Notes: a model not told the origin generated them from the sequence alone. DNA of 64,000 nt from Halopseudomonas pelagia (GCF_009497895.1 NZ_CP033116.1:1178001-1242000), one strand, 5' to 3'; positions 49,192-57,554 are shown, counted from the stretch's first letter. Translations and numbers: made by a program.

Positions 49192-49629
49192 ATGAATCAA
49201 GAGTCGCAAATCGCACCAGGCATGGCAGCCGGTGATCGGGTCGTCCTTTTTGATGGGGTCTGCCGGCTGTGTTCGGTTTGGGCACGTTTTCTTATAAGGT
49301 TTGATAGGAAGCGCCAGTTCAAGTTGGCAACCGTTCAGTCACCGGAAGGGCAGGCTATTCTGCAGTGGCATGGCTTTCCAACCGATCACTACGAGACCAT
49401 GCTGCTGGTGGAAGGGGAAAATATTTATACGAAATCGTCAGCATTTTTTAGAGTGATGGGGCGATTGCCGTGGCCTTGGCCAATCATGTGCGTCGGCTGG
49501 GTGGTACCTTCGATTTTTCGCGATTGGCTTTACGATCGTGTGGCGTTGAATCGTTACAGGCTATTCGGGCGCTACGACACCTGTGTTATTCCGAACAAAG
49601 ACCATGAATCCAGGTTCCTGGGTGAATAG
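49192..49629 (+). CDS. DCC-family thiol-disulfide oxidoreductase (DUF393)
   Basis: The 145-residue product opens with the DCC signature VVLFDGVCRLCSVWARFLIRFDRKRQFKLATVQS, in which the DGxCxxC cysteines resemble a thioredoxin-type active site. The family has a thioredoxin-like fold and no settled function. The C-terminal part (WPIMCVGWVVPSIFRDWLYDRVALNRYRLFG) is typical. Its end overlaps the DoxX-like gene by 26 bases; these two families are often neighbours. Confidence 0.88.
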   Translation: MNQESQIAPGMAAGDRVVLFDGVCRLCSVWARFLIRFDRKRQFKLATVQSPEGQAILQWHGFPTDHYETMLLVEGENIYTKSSAFFRVMGRLPWPWPIMCVGWVVPSIFRDWLYDRVALNRYRLFGRYDTCVIPNKDHESRFLGE

Positions 49630-50029
49630 CGCATTCTTAAGTTATGCCGTTTGCAGGGGCACTATTGCCTTTATCTGGTTCTATCATGGCCTGGTTCCCA
49701 AGCTGCTCTATCCGCATGAAGATGAGCTGGCCATGAGCATGGCTATCGGGTTGTCTCGGGCCGGTGCGGAGAAAGCGGCGACTATAGGCGGAATGCTTGA
49801 GATAGCTTTCGCTATTGCTGTTCTAGCGTTTTGGCGCCAACGCTGGCCTCTTCTTTTCACCATAGCGGCGATGGTCGGCCTGTTAGGATTTGTAGTTATG
49901 TTCCAGCCGGTTTTAGTGGGCGCTGCATTCAACCCGGTGACCACCAATATTGCTGTCATGGCGCTTGCTCTGGTTGGTTTGCACCTCCAGCGCGTGTTGG
50001 ATGCAGCTGACGCTGCTTCTTTCAGCTAG
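49604..50029 (+). CDS. DoxX-like membrane protein
   Basis: The 141-residue product has four hydrophobic segments (about residues 11-28, 59-78, 83-101 and 113-130) and the motif CRGTIAFIWFYHGLVPKLLYPHEDELAMS of the DoxX-like family (as in pfam13781). ATG 49604 is preferred over the in-frame GTG at 49583. It overlaps the upstream DCC gene, so the two are translated from one message. The pair may form a membrane redox unit, which is inference. Confidence 0.82.
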   Translation: MNPGSWVNSAFLSYAVCRGTIAFIWFYHGLVPKLLYPHEDELAMSMAIGLSRAGAEKAATIGGMLEIAFAIAVLAFWRQRWPLLFTIAAMVGLLGFVVMFQPVLVGAAFNPVTTNIAVMALALVGLHLQRVLDAADAASFS

Positions 50030-50054
50030 GCGTTAAACATGGAATGGAAATCTT

Positions 50055-50597
50055 ATGAGCCTGAAATATCACTTTGAATTGCTAGCCACCTACAATCAGT
50101 GGATGAACTCGAAGATTTATCAGGCTGCAGGTCAGCTATCTGCGGCAGATTTAGCGAGAGACCAAGGGGCCTTTTTTGGTTCCATCCTGGGAACGCTGAA
50201 CCACATCCTCGCTGGGGATACCATCTGGCTCAAACGCTTTGCTACCCATCCGTCTTGCTTGACTTCGTTGCGGGAGGTCGCTGAGCTGCAAAATCCGGCG
50301 AGTCTGGATCAGATGCTCTTTGATGATCTTGATGGCTTATCTGCGCAGCGATTCTGGCTGGATCGCCAGATCATCAACTGGACGGCGCAGCTATCCGAAG
50401 CCGATCTGGATTTTGTGCTCAGCTATCACAACATCAAAGGGGTTTCTGCCAACAAGCGATATTCGAGCCTGGTGCTGCATTTCTTTAATCATCAGACTCA
50501 TCATCGCGGGCAAGTCTCTACTTTGCTATCACAGGCGGGCGTGGATATCGGCGTTACCGACCTCCTGGCTCAGATCCCAGAAGAGACTTCTGTTTAA
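50055..50597 (+). CDS. DinB-family protein
   Basis: The 180-residue product is a DinB/YfiT four-helix protein. Metal-binding histidines are visible in LGTLNHILAGDTIWLKRF and LHFFNHQTHHRGQVSTLL. Members include bacillithiol or mycothiol transferases and other thiol-transfer enzymes; the substrate here cannot be read. GTTAAAC just before the gene and GTTTAAG at its stop are near reverse complements, as for a decayed cassette. Confidence 0.87.
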   Translation: MSLKYHFELLATYNQWMNSKIYQAAGQLSAADLARDQGAFFGSILGTLNHILAGDTIWLKRFATHPSCLTSLREVAELQNPASLDQMLFDDLDGLSAQRFWLDRQIINWTAQLSEADLDFVLSYHNIKGVSANKRYSSLVLHFFNHQTHHRGQVSTLLSQAGVDIGVTDLLAQIPEETSV

Positions 50598-50680
50598 GCC
50601 GCTGCAGCCGCGTGCGCCAAAGGCCGCCTAATGCCCTTTTAAGGACTTTGCTCCCAGTGACTTTCTTGAGGATCAAACGC

Positions 50681-51085
50681 ATGGTCACAGGTATCAATCA
50701 CATCACGTTTTCGGTAGCGGATCTGAGTTCTTCAATCTGGTTCTACCGTGACCTTCTGGAAATGAAGCTCCATGTTGTCTGGGATTCCGGCGCGTACCTG
50801 ACGGCGGGCGATACCTTGTTATGTCTAAGTGTGGGAACGACTGAGCCATCCACAGACTATACGCATGTGGCGTTCAACGTCAGCGATAGTCAGCTTTCTG
50901 CGTTGCGCAACAGGCTGCAACAGGCGGGTATCGAGGAATGGAAGCAAAACACCAGTGAGGGCGATTCAATTTATATTCTTGACCCTAACGGCCATCGGCT
51001 TGAGCTGCATTGCGGTACATTGGAAACCCGCTTGGCTAAACTCAGGGATACGCCGTACACCGGGCTGGTATGGTGCGATACCTGA
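50681..51085 (+). CDS. fosA: Fosfomycin-inactivating glutathione transferase FosA
   Basis: FosA opens the epoxide of fosfomycin by adding glutathione, using Mn(II) and K+. The 134-residue product keeps the residues known from P. aeruginosa FosA with an offset of two after the N-terminus: His7, Thr9, Tyr60, His62, Lys88, Asn90, Ser92, Ser96, Tyr98, Glu108 and Arg117. The WKQNTSEGDSIYILDPNGHRLELH stretch covers the K+ loop and the third metal ligand. ATG 50681 is chosen for the family start (MVTGINHITFSVADL). It sits at the end of the accessory region. Confidence 0.9.
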   Translation: MVTGINHITFSVADLSSSIWFYRDLLEMKLHVVWDSGAYLTAGDTLLCLSVGTTEPSTDYTHVAFNVSDSQLSALRNRLQQAGIEEWKQNTSEGDSIYILDPNGHRLELHCGTLETRLAKLRDTPYTGLVWCDT

Positions 51086-51255
51086 CTAGCCGTCGCGTTT
51101 CTTCTTTCAGCGCTGGGCATCCGCTCTGATGTAACGCGCCTCAGTCGCGCCCAACACCTGCTGTCGACCAGTTTCTGAACTTCCTGCCTCACCTGATACT
51201 CTCCATACATGACTACAACGCTCCATGCCGGAGCTTTGCCATCCGCGGAGACACC

Positions 51256-51714
51256 ATGGCGCCACAACCCACTGAAGCCAAACAACGGGCAATTCTCGAG
51301 CGCCTGGACAAGTTCAGCCGCTTCACGGATAGCAGTATCGGCCTACCATTTACCCGGTTCAAGATTGGTGTCGAAGCCATTGTCGGCCTGGTGCCGGTGG
51401 TGGGTGACGTGATCGGCTTGGCGATGTCTGGCTATGTGCTGCTTGAGGCGCAGCGAGCTGGCGCCAGCAAGGAGGTCAAGCGGCGGATGCTGCGCAATGT
51501 CGGCATCGATTTTCTGGGCGGGTTGTTGCCGGTATTTGGGGACGCGTTTGACGCTGTTTACAAAGCCAATACGCGCAACACCCGGCTGCTGAAAACCTAC
51601 CTTGAGAAAGAGCTCGCAGTAGAGCCGCCGCCACCGCCTTTTAACTGGCGTATGGTGATCGGCTTGTCGGTGCTGTTTGCGGTGGTCACCGGGGGCGTGG
51701 TACTGATTTTTTAG
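51256..51714 (+). CDS. DUF4112-domain protein
   Basis: The 152-residue product has the DUF4112 core: DSSIGLPFTRFKIGVEAIVGLVPVVGDVIGLAMSGYVLLEAQRAGASKEVKRRMLRNVGIDFLGGLLPVFGDAFDAVYKANTRN. There are two amphipathic hydrophobic stretches and one C-terminal membrane helix (MVIGLSVLFAVVTGGVVLIF). The function is unknown. It is transcribed alone, as far as can be seen, ahead of the LysR gene. Confidence 0.85.
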   Translation: MAPQPTEAKQRAILERLDKFSRFTDSSIGLPFTRFKIGVEAIVGLVPVVGDVIGLAMSGYVLLEAQRAGASKEVKRRMLRNVGIDFLGGLLPVFGDAFDAVYKANTRNTRLLKTYLEKELAVEPPPPPFNWRMVIGLSVLFAVVTGGVVLIF

Positions 51715-51766
51715 GGGCAGTCCGTTTTCAAGGAGTGATGGTTTACTGTAATCCGGAAGTTGTCCT

Positions 51767-52702
51767 ATGCGTCTTTCAGACATAGACCTGCGTTCGCTTG
51801 AAGTCTTTATCGCTGTTGTGGAAGCTCAGGGTATTGCCAATGCCCAGGCGCTGCTTAATCGTGATGCCTCTACCATAAGTAGGCAATTGGGCCAGCTCGA
51901 AGAACGTATTGGGCTACGCCTTTGCGAAAGGGGGCGCGGTGGATTTGCGCTGACCAGCGCAGGGGAGCAGATTTACCGCAATACAATCGACCTGACACTG
52001 GCACTGCGCCGCTTTGAAGATGGTGCGGAAACATTGAAAGGTCACCTCTCCGGCAAGTTGCGCCTGGCGATGATCGACAACCTCATTTCCGATCCCAACT
52101 GCCCCTTGCGCAATGTGTTGCAGCGTTACGGCGCGCGCAGCGCAAATGAGGTTCACCTGCATATGGAAGTGATGGCGCCTTTTCAGATTGAGCAGGCGCT
52201 GTTGAATCATGCTGCGGATGTTGGCATAGGCATCTTTCCAGCCCACCTGGAAGAACTGGATTACCAGCCGCTCTATCAGGAAACCGATTGGCTGGTGTGC
52301 GCGCCCTCGCATCCGTTGGCCGGCGCAGATTCGTTGGCGGATGTGAAAGAGGAGCTGCAGATCAGCGCCAAGGTCGCCAGACATTTTCTTGGTTCACAGG
52401 ATACGACCCCGTTGGGCGGCGACCCGAAGCACGTCACCGCTTGGGTTTCAAATGTAGAGGCGGCGGCCCTGCTGATTTTGGCGGGTAGTCATGTGGGGTT
52501 TTTGCCTAATCACTATGCGCGGGTATGGCTGGAAAGTGGCCAGATGGTTGCCGTGCGCCCCGACCATTTCCGGCGCAGCTCCTTGATTGAGGCCGCTGCC
52601 AGGCGCAGCCGTGACAGTCAGACGCCTGCAGTGGACGCCTTTCGCGATGATCTGGCGGCGGTTCTTGAGGTGTTTGGTATGCCTGCATCCACCGACAGGT
52701 AA
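51767..52702 (+). CDS. LysR-family transcriptional regulator
   Basis: The 311-residue product has an N-terminal winged HTH (LRSLEVFIAVVEAQGIANAQALLNRDASTISRQLGQLEERIGLRLCERGRGGFALTSAG) and a C-terminal periplasmic-binding-like effector domain. It reads in the same direction as the binding protein-hydrolase-MBL genes 80 bases downstream and is a candidate regulator of them. The inducer cannot be told from sequence. Confidence 0.9.
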   Translation: MRLSDIDLRSLEVFIAVVEAQGIANAQALLNRDASTISRQLGQLEERIGLRLCERGRGGFALTSAGEQIYRNTIDLTLALRRFEDGAETLKGHLSGKLRLAMIDNLISDPNCPLRNVLQRYGARSANEVHLHMEVMAPFQIEQALLNHAADVGIGIFPAHLEELDYQPLYQETDWLVCAPSHPLAGADSLADVKEELQISAKVARHFLGSQDTTPLGGDPKHVTAWVSNVEAAALLILAGSHVGFLPNHYARVWLESGQMVAVRPDHFRRSSLIEAAARRSRDSQTPAVDAFRDDLAAVLEVFGMPASTDR

Positions 52703-52782
52703 ACCTGCAGACCCGGTCATTTATGCCTGATTTCCCTTGAGAGACACTGATCCTGTCACCGAATCCTCAATGGGAGTTACCT

Positions 52783-53835
52783 ATGCGCATTTTTACTGGC
52801 CTTGCCCTGGCACTTGCTTTGGTCGCTGGCATCTCGCCAGCGCAAGCCGAAGATCAACCCTCTTTCAGCATTGCCTGGACCATCTATGCCGGCAGCATGC
52901 CCCTGGGCTATGCCGAGGACAGCGGCATCCTTGCCAAGTGGGGCGACCGCTACGGTATTGACCTCAAAGCCGTGCAGATGAATGACTATATCGAAGCGCA
53001 GAACCAATACACCGCCGGCCAGTTCGATGGTGTGATTGCCATCACTTTGGACGCGCTGACCATCCCCGCGGCGGGCGGCGTTGATTCCTCGGCAGCCTTG
53101 CTGCTGAGTGCCTCCAACGGCAGCGATGCGCTGGTCATGAAGGGCACCGGTAAAACCGTAGCGGACCTCAAGGATGCCCGGGTCAATCTGGTGGAGCTGT
53201 CCGGGTCTCACTACCTGCTGGCCCGGGCTCTTGCCGAACATGGCATGAGCGAGCGCGACCTGACCGTGGTGAATACCTCCGATGCGGACATTATTGCTGC
53301 CTTTCAATCTGCTGACAGCCAGGCGGTGGTCACCTGGAAGCCGCAGCTAAGCGAGATTCTGGCGCAAAATCCAGATACCACCATGCTGTTTGACAGCTCG
53401 GATATCCCCAATGAAATTACCGATATTCTGGTCGTCCGTACTGAACTGCTTGAGCAAACACCGGGACTGGGCAAGGCCTTGGCCGGAGCCTGGTACGAGG
53501 TAATCGCCATGCTTTCGCCTGAGCACCCGGAGCATGAGAAAGCAGTGAGCTATATGGCAGAAGCCTTGGCCACTGATGCCCAGGGGTTCGCCGAACAAAC
53601 AGCGACCATCAACTTCTTTACGCCGTCACAAGCTGTGGCGCTTATTGAAGATCCGGAGTTCGCTGACACCATGGGTAATATCACCGAGTTCGCTTGGGAC
53701 AACGGCCTGCTGGGCGAGGGCGCGTCTGGCCCTGACTACGTCGGCGTGCAATTTGCTGAGGAGCGTGTGCTCGGCAATGCCGACAATATCAAGCTGCGTT
53801 TCCCGACCACTTACTCCGCGGAGCTAGCGCAATGA
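52783..53835 (+). CDS. ABC transporter substrate-binding protein, urea-carboxylase-region type
   Basis: The 350-residue product has a signal peptide (MRIFTGLALALALVAGISPAQA) and a type 2 periplasmic-binding fold of the NMT1/SsuA/TauA kind. ISIAWTIYAGSMPLGYAEDSG-like and TWKPQLSEIL motifs recall the putative urea ABC transporter binding protein of urea carboxylase loci. No permease or ATPase gene lies nearby, which is odd for an importer. The stop overlaps the next start by 4 bases. Ligand assignment is inference. Confidence 0.75.
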   Translation: MRIFTGLALALALVAGISPAQAEDQPSFSIAWTIYAGSMPLGYAEDSGILAKWGDRYGIDLKAVQMNDYIEAQNQYTAGQFDGVIAITLDALTIPAAGGVDSSAALLLSASNGSDALVMKGTGKTVADLKDARVNLVELSGSHYLLARALAEHGMSERDLTVVNTSDADIIAAFQSADSQAVVTWKPQLSEILAQNPDTTMLFDSSDIPNEITDILVVRTELLEQTPGLGKALAGAWYEVIAMLSPEHPEHEKAVSYMAEALATDAQGFAEQTATINFFTPSQAVALIEDPEFADTMGNITEFAWDNGLLGEGASGPDYVGVQFAEERVLGNADNIKLRFPTTYSAELAQ

Positions 53836-54524
53836 GTTGGGCACCTTTACCCAGCTCGCGTCCCTACCATTGGCCGTTGAGTGGCCAATGGTCCGCGCAG
53901 GACACAGCCCTGCTGATTATCGACATGCAGCAGGATTTTCTCAGCCCGGACGGCTACTTCGCGCAGATGGGCTATAGCTTGGCTTCCACCCAAGCCGCTA
54001 TTGAACCCACTCGGAGTCTGCTCGCTGGCGCGCGTGAAGAGGGCATGCTGGTTATCTACACCCGCGAGTCGCATCGGCCCGATCTCATGGACCTGAGCCC
54101 TACCAAGCGCGCCCGAGCGCAAGCCATGGGCGCGCCTATCGGTGGCGCCGGGCCTTTGGGACGCTTTCTGGTTCGGGGTGAGGCGGGGTGTGACATCGTG
54201 GAGCAGTTGACGCCGCAGAGCGGGGAACTGATCATCGACAAGCCAGGTAATGGCGCTTTCCATGCCACAGATCTGGATCAGGTGCTGCGTGCGCAAGGCA
54301 TCCGCCACTTGCTGTTATGCGGCGTGACCACTGACGTGTGTGTGCACTCCACGCTACGTGAAGCTAATGACCTGGGCTACGACTGTCTATTGGTTGAAGA
54401 TTGTTGTGGCGCGGGAAGTGCAGAGCTGCACGAGGCATCGTTGATGATGATGATGAACGAGGGTGGCATCTTTGGTGCTGTGGCAAAGCAGGATGAGCTA
54501 ATTGAGCTTTGGCAGAGGGGATAA
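53832..54524 (+). CDS. Isochorismatase-family cysteine hydrolase (biuret/ureidoacrylate-type)
   Basis: The 230-residue product has the cysteine-hydrolase triad: Asp in LLIIDMQQDFLSPDGYF, Lys in ELIIDKPGNGAFHATDL and Cys in LLCGVTTDVCVHSTLREANDLG. Such enzymes cut amide or imide bonds, for example in biuret or ureidoacrylate. Pairing with a urea-type binding protein hints at a small C-N substrate. It overlaps the binding-protein gene by 4 bases and is followed by the MBL gene after 3 bases. Confidence 0.85.
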   Translation: MSWAPLPSSRPYHWPLSGQWSAQDTALLIIDMQQDFLSPDGYFAQMGYSLASTQAAIEPTRSLLAGAREEGMLVIYTRESHRPDLMDLSPTKRARAQAMGAPIGGAGPLGRFLVRGEAGCDIVEQLTPQSGELIIDKPGNGAFHATDLDQVLRAQGIRHLLLCGVTTDVCVHSTLREANDLGYDCLLVEDCCGAGSAELHEASLMMMMNEGGIFGAVAKQDELIELWQRG

Positions 54525-54527
54525 AGC

Positions 54528-55292
54528 ATGAAGGTGGCCGATCGGTGGTTTGCCAGTGAATCCATTGGCGATGGGATAACCCGAATTTGGGAGCCCCATG
54601 TCGCTCGGCTGTTCCAATGCAATATCTGGCATGTGCGTGGCAGGGATTCGGACTTGCTAGTGGATGCTGGGATGGGCATCAGCTCGTTGCATGAGGCCAT
54701 TGCCGAACTGGTCGATAAACCAGTCATCGCGATTGCCACTCACACGCACATGGACCATGCCGGGAGCCTGCACGAGTTCACGCAGCGGCTGGTTCACCCG
54801 ATCGAAGCATCGCAGCTGCAGCATCCAGATGAGTTCCCGGTGCTGTGCAGCAATCACTGGCCGGGAAATATGCGCGCCCTTATCGAAGAGCAGGGCTACG
54901 ACGTACCTGACGTGCTGATCGATGCTTACCCCTATGAGGGCTTTGACCCTGAAGCCTTCCGTACCCCGGCGTGCACGGCTACCCAGGTTGTGGATGAGGG
55001 GCAGATGATTGACCTTGGTGATCGCGTATTTGAGGTTCTGCATCTGCCCGGGCACTCGCCTGGCAGCATCGGGCTTTGGGAAAAGGGCTCCGGGACGTTA
55101 TTCTCTGGCGATGCGGTTTATGATGGTCCGCTACTGGACACGTTGCCGGATGCCGACATCACGGCCTACGTCAGGACCATGCAACGCCTGCAAAGCCTTC
55201 CCGTGAATGTCGTGCACGCGGGTCACGATCCTAGCTTTGGCAGGCAAAGGTTGCTTGAGCTGGTGAGGGCCTATCTGGCGTATCGGAGTTAG
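54528..55292 (+). CDS. MBL-fold metallo-hydrolase
   Basis: The 254-residue product has the metallo-beta-lactamase motif THTHMDHAGS (HxHxDH) near residues 72-78, a later His in LHLPGHSPGSIGLW, Asp in LFSGDAVYDG and the last His in VVHAGHDPSFG. There is no signal peptide, so it acts in the cytoplasm. It is the third gene of a compact unit with the binding protein and cysteine hydrolase; it may hydrolyse the hydrolase product (inference). Confidence 0.85.
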   Translation: MKVADRWFASESIGDGITRIWEPHVARLFQCNIWHVRGRDSDLLVDAGMGISSLHEAIAELVDKPVIAIATHTHMDHAGSLHEFTQRLVHPIEASQLQHPDEFPVLCSNHWPGNMRALIEEQGYDVPDVLIDAYPYEGFDPEAFRTPACTATQVVDEGQMIDLGDRVFEVLHLPGHSPGSIGLWEKGSGTLFSGDAVYDGPLLDTLPDADITAYVRTMQRLQSLPVNVVHAGHDPSFGRQRLLELVRAYLAYRS

Positions 55293-55363
55293 TTCGGTTT
55301 GAGTCAGCGTCCGTAGTAAGCTACGGCATGCAGACGTTCGTGCTGATGCATGGAGACCAGAGA

Positions 55364-55753
55364 ATGAAATTCCTTTCCCATAGATTACTAATATATATTT
55401 TCTGCAGTCTGTTAGCCGCTTGCTCGACGACCCAACCAGGCGCGGGCGGCAGCAGGGTTGGTTTCACTGAATCAGGCAAGGCCTCCTTCTATGCGGATTT
55501 GCATCAGAATAGAAAAACTGCGAGCGGTGAGCTTTACCAGCATGGGCTAAAAACAGCGGCGCATAGAACGCTGGCATTTGGCTCTAGCGTGAGGGTGACC
55601 AATATCCAGAATGGTAAAAGTGTTGTGGTAAAGATCAATGACAGAGGGCCATTCGTGAGGGGCCGAATTATTGATCTTTCAAAGTCAGCATTTAGCAGTA
55701 TTGGCAATACCAGATCGGGTTTGATTGACGTCAAAATTGAAGTCATTCGCTAG
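55364..55753 (+). CDS. RlpA-like double-psi beta-barrel lipoprotein
   Basis: The 129-residue product has a lipoprotein signal (lipobox LLAAC, Cys near residue 20) and one RlpA-type barrel: GKASFYADLHQNRKTASGELY, AAHRTLAFGSSVRVTNIQNGKSVVVKINDRGPFVRGRIIDLSKSAF. Family members are septal lytic transglycosylases acting on denuded glycan. It lacks the C-terminal SPOR domain of full-length RlpA, so it should not localise to the septum in the same way. Start ATG 55364 follows a GGAGA site. Confidence 0.85.
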   Translation: MKFLSHRLLIYIFCSLLAACSTTQPGAGGSRVGFTESGKASFYADLHQNRKTASGELYQHGLKTAAHRTLAFGSSVRVTNIQNGKSVVVKINDRGPFVRGRIIDLSKSAFSSIGNTRSGLIDVKIEVIR

Positions 55754-55880
55754 CACATATTTCCTTCACCTGAGGGCACCAACAGACTCTGCGCAGTAAC
55801 CAGGTGTCCTTTTCGATCACCGATCCTCAAGCAACGCTCAAGCAGCTCTCATCCTTGCAGTTTACTATTTCAGAGAATAT

Positions 55881-55910
55881 GATCCGTATACGTTTCGTAT
55901 ATTCAGGATC
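55881..55910. promoter_or_regulatory. Nested palindrome before the parD-like gene
   Basis: TATACG (55887-55892) and CGTATA (55896-55901) are a perfect inverted repeat around TTT. Outside it, GATCC (55881-55885) and GGATC (55906-55910) form a second pair. It ends 4 bases before the ATG at 55915 and covers the ribosome-binding site region. A ribbon-helix-helix antitoxin binding its own promoter would suit such a site. Confidence 0.5.
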
Positions 55911-55914
55911 CGCT

Positions 55915-56121
55915 ATGGGTATCGTTAAAATCGACGATCAGTTGCATGAAGACATCCGCAAGGCCAGCTCGGTAATGGTCCGTTCCATCAATGCGCAGGC
56001 CGAGTTCTGGATAAAGATCGGCATGCTGGCTGAGGCCAACCCGGACATGTCCTTTTCGCAGATCATCAGTGAACAGATGAAGCATGCCGATGTGGTGCCC
56101 AGGAGGCTTGCCCTTGGCTAA
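55915..56121 (+). CDS. ParD-like antitoxin-family protein
   Basis: The 68-residue product, MGIVKIDDQLHEDIRKASSV, then MVRSINAQAEFWIKIGMLAEANPDMSF, fits the ParD-like family (pfam11903 type) with a ribbon-helix-helix-type N-terminus. ATG 55915 has an AGGA site; the frame is open further upstream but without support. Its last 8 bases overlap the map gene, so the expected toxin position is taken by a methionine aminopeptidase. Whether this is a toxin-antitoxin pair is unknown. Confidence 0.78.
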   Translation: MGIVKIDDQLHEDIRKASSVMVRSINAQAEFWIKIGMLAEANPDMSFSQIISEQMKHADVVPRRLALG

Positions 56122-56887
56122 GGTAGCGCTGAAGAACGCGGAAGAACTGGCTTTGATGCGAGAAGCGGGGCGGCTTCTTGCTCTGGTATTCAAGTATCTG
56201 GATGGCGAGGTCAGGGTCGGTATGTCGACCATGGCCATCAACGACCTTGCCGAGCGGTATATCGTTGGCGACCTGGGCGCTCGGCCGGCGAGCAAGGGCC
56301 AATACGGTTATCAGTATGTACTCAATTCGTCAGTCAATCATGTGGTCTGTCACGGCGTACCTGCGGAAAATCAGACGCTCAAACCTGGTGACATCGTCAA
56401 TGTTGATATCACTTTGGAAAAGGGTGGTTTTATTGCCGATTCCAGCAAGATGTACATGATTGGTGAAGTCACCCCGCTGGCCAGGCGACTGGTGGATAAA
56501 ACCTACGAGGCCATGTGGCAGGGTATCCGCATGGTCAAACCCGGGGCCACTCTGGGCGATGTCGGCCATGCGATTCAGCATTATGCCGAGAAACAGGGCT
56601 ACTCGATTGTGCGTGATTACTGTGGCCACGGCATTGGCCGCGAGATGCACGAAGAGCCTGCCGTATTGCACTTCGGGCGACCTGGCAAAGGCCTGGTGCT
56701 GGAGGAAGGCATGACCTTCACCATTGAGCCGATGATCAATCAGGGCAAGGCCAAAGTTAAAACCAAGAAGGATGGGTGGACGGTTGTCACCAGCGACAAG
56801 AAACTGTCTGCCCAATGGGAGCACACCATTGCGGTCACATCGGATGGTTATGAGGTACTTACGCTCCGTGAAGAGGAGCGTGGTTAA
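56114..56887 (+). CDS. map: Type I methionine aminopeptidase (second-copy type)
   Basis: Map removes the N-terminal Met from nascent proteins. The 257-residue product has the five metal ligands of the family: Asp in NVDITLEKGGFIADSSKMY (two Asp), His in CGHGIGREMHEEP, Glu in FTIEPM and Glu in WEHTIAVT. TTG 56114 is the likely start: a perfect AGGAGG lies 7 bases before it, and it gives the usual opening (xAKVALKNAEELALMREAGRL). The main map gene is normally beside rpsB, so this is probably an accessory copy tied to the ParD-like gene. Confidence 0.9.
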   Translation: MAKVALKNAEELALMREAGRLLALVFKYLDGEVRVGMSTMAINDLAERYIVGDLGARPASKGQYGYQYVLNSSVNHVVCHGVPAENQTLKPGDIVNVDITLEKGGFIADSSKMYMIGEVTPLARRLVDKTYEAMWQGIRMVKPGATLGDVGHAIQHYAEKQGYSIVRDYCGHGIGREMHEEPAVLHFGRPGKGLVLEEGMTFTIEPMINQGKAKVKTKKDGWTVVTSDKKLSAQWEHTIAVTSDGYEVLTLREEERG

Positions 56888-56939
56888 GGCAATTTCATGG
56901 AAAGGCTCCTCGCCAGGGGGGAGCCCTGATAATTGACTA

Positions 56940-57383
56940 CTACATGCCAGAGGCTTCGATTTTGATGTCGTCGGGGAAGGGCCGTCCCTCACCCTTTTCC
57001 AACTGATCACGCAGGCTCAACAGAAAGGTCGCCCATTTGGTCGAGCAGTGATGGAAGAATGGGTTCTCACTTTTCCATCCGGCGTGGCGAAACATCAATT
57101 GGTTGTGGCTGCCTTCTTCCTGGATTTCAAACTCGATGCGGGTGCCGATCCAGTCCTCTGGCCCCTTGATGCACTCCCAGTGCACCTGCCGCGGGCCAAC
57201 CTTGATTACACGCATATCGAAGCCGCCGTTACTGCCGAAAGTGAAGGTCAGTGTCCCATCCTGGTTAGGGTCGCCCGCGGTGCCGCTGGTCCACCAGGAT
57301 GCCAGGCCTTCCAGCGTGGTCAGGGCTGCGCAAATATCTGACGCTGGCGTTTTGGTTCCGAAGGTCAAGCAGATGTTAGGCAT
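56940..57383 (-). CDS. SRPBCC-family protein (AHSA1-like)
   Basis: The 147-residue product has a START/SRPBCC fold pattern: ICAALTTLEGLASWWTSGTAGDPNQDGTLTFTFG, GPRQVHWECIKGPEDWIGTRIEFEIQEEG and the C-terminal helix FFHHCSTKWATFLLSLRDQLEKGEG. Such proteins bind hydrophobic ligands; no ligand can be assigned. It is divergent from the ArsR-SRPBCC pair at 57555-58330. Confidence 0.8.
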   Translation of the reverse strand: MPNICLTFGTKTPASDICAALTTLEGLASWWTSGTAGDPNQDGTLTFTFGSNGGFDMRVIKVGPRQVHWECIKGPEDWIGTRIEFEIQEEGSHNQLMFRHAGWKSENPFFHHCSTKWATFLLSLRDQLEKGEGRPFPDDIKIEASGM

Positions 57384-57554
57384 GGTCTGTCTCCTTGCAT
57401 AAGTGATGTGCCGGAATGCTCATCCATTGACTATGCTAAACATCGGAGAGGTGATTGAAATAACGCCAATACCTTTTTTCATTTAGATTAAATTGCTGAT
57501 TTTTATATAAAAAATGTCCAATGGTTAACGAGACCCAGCCGTTAGTTTCCTGAT

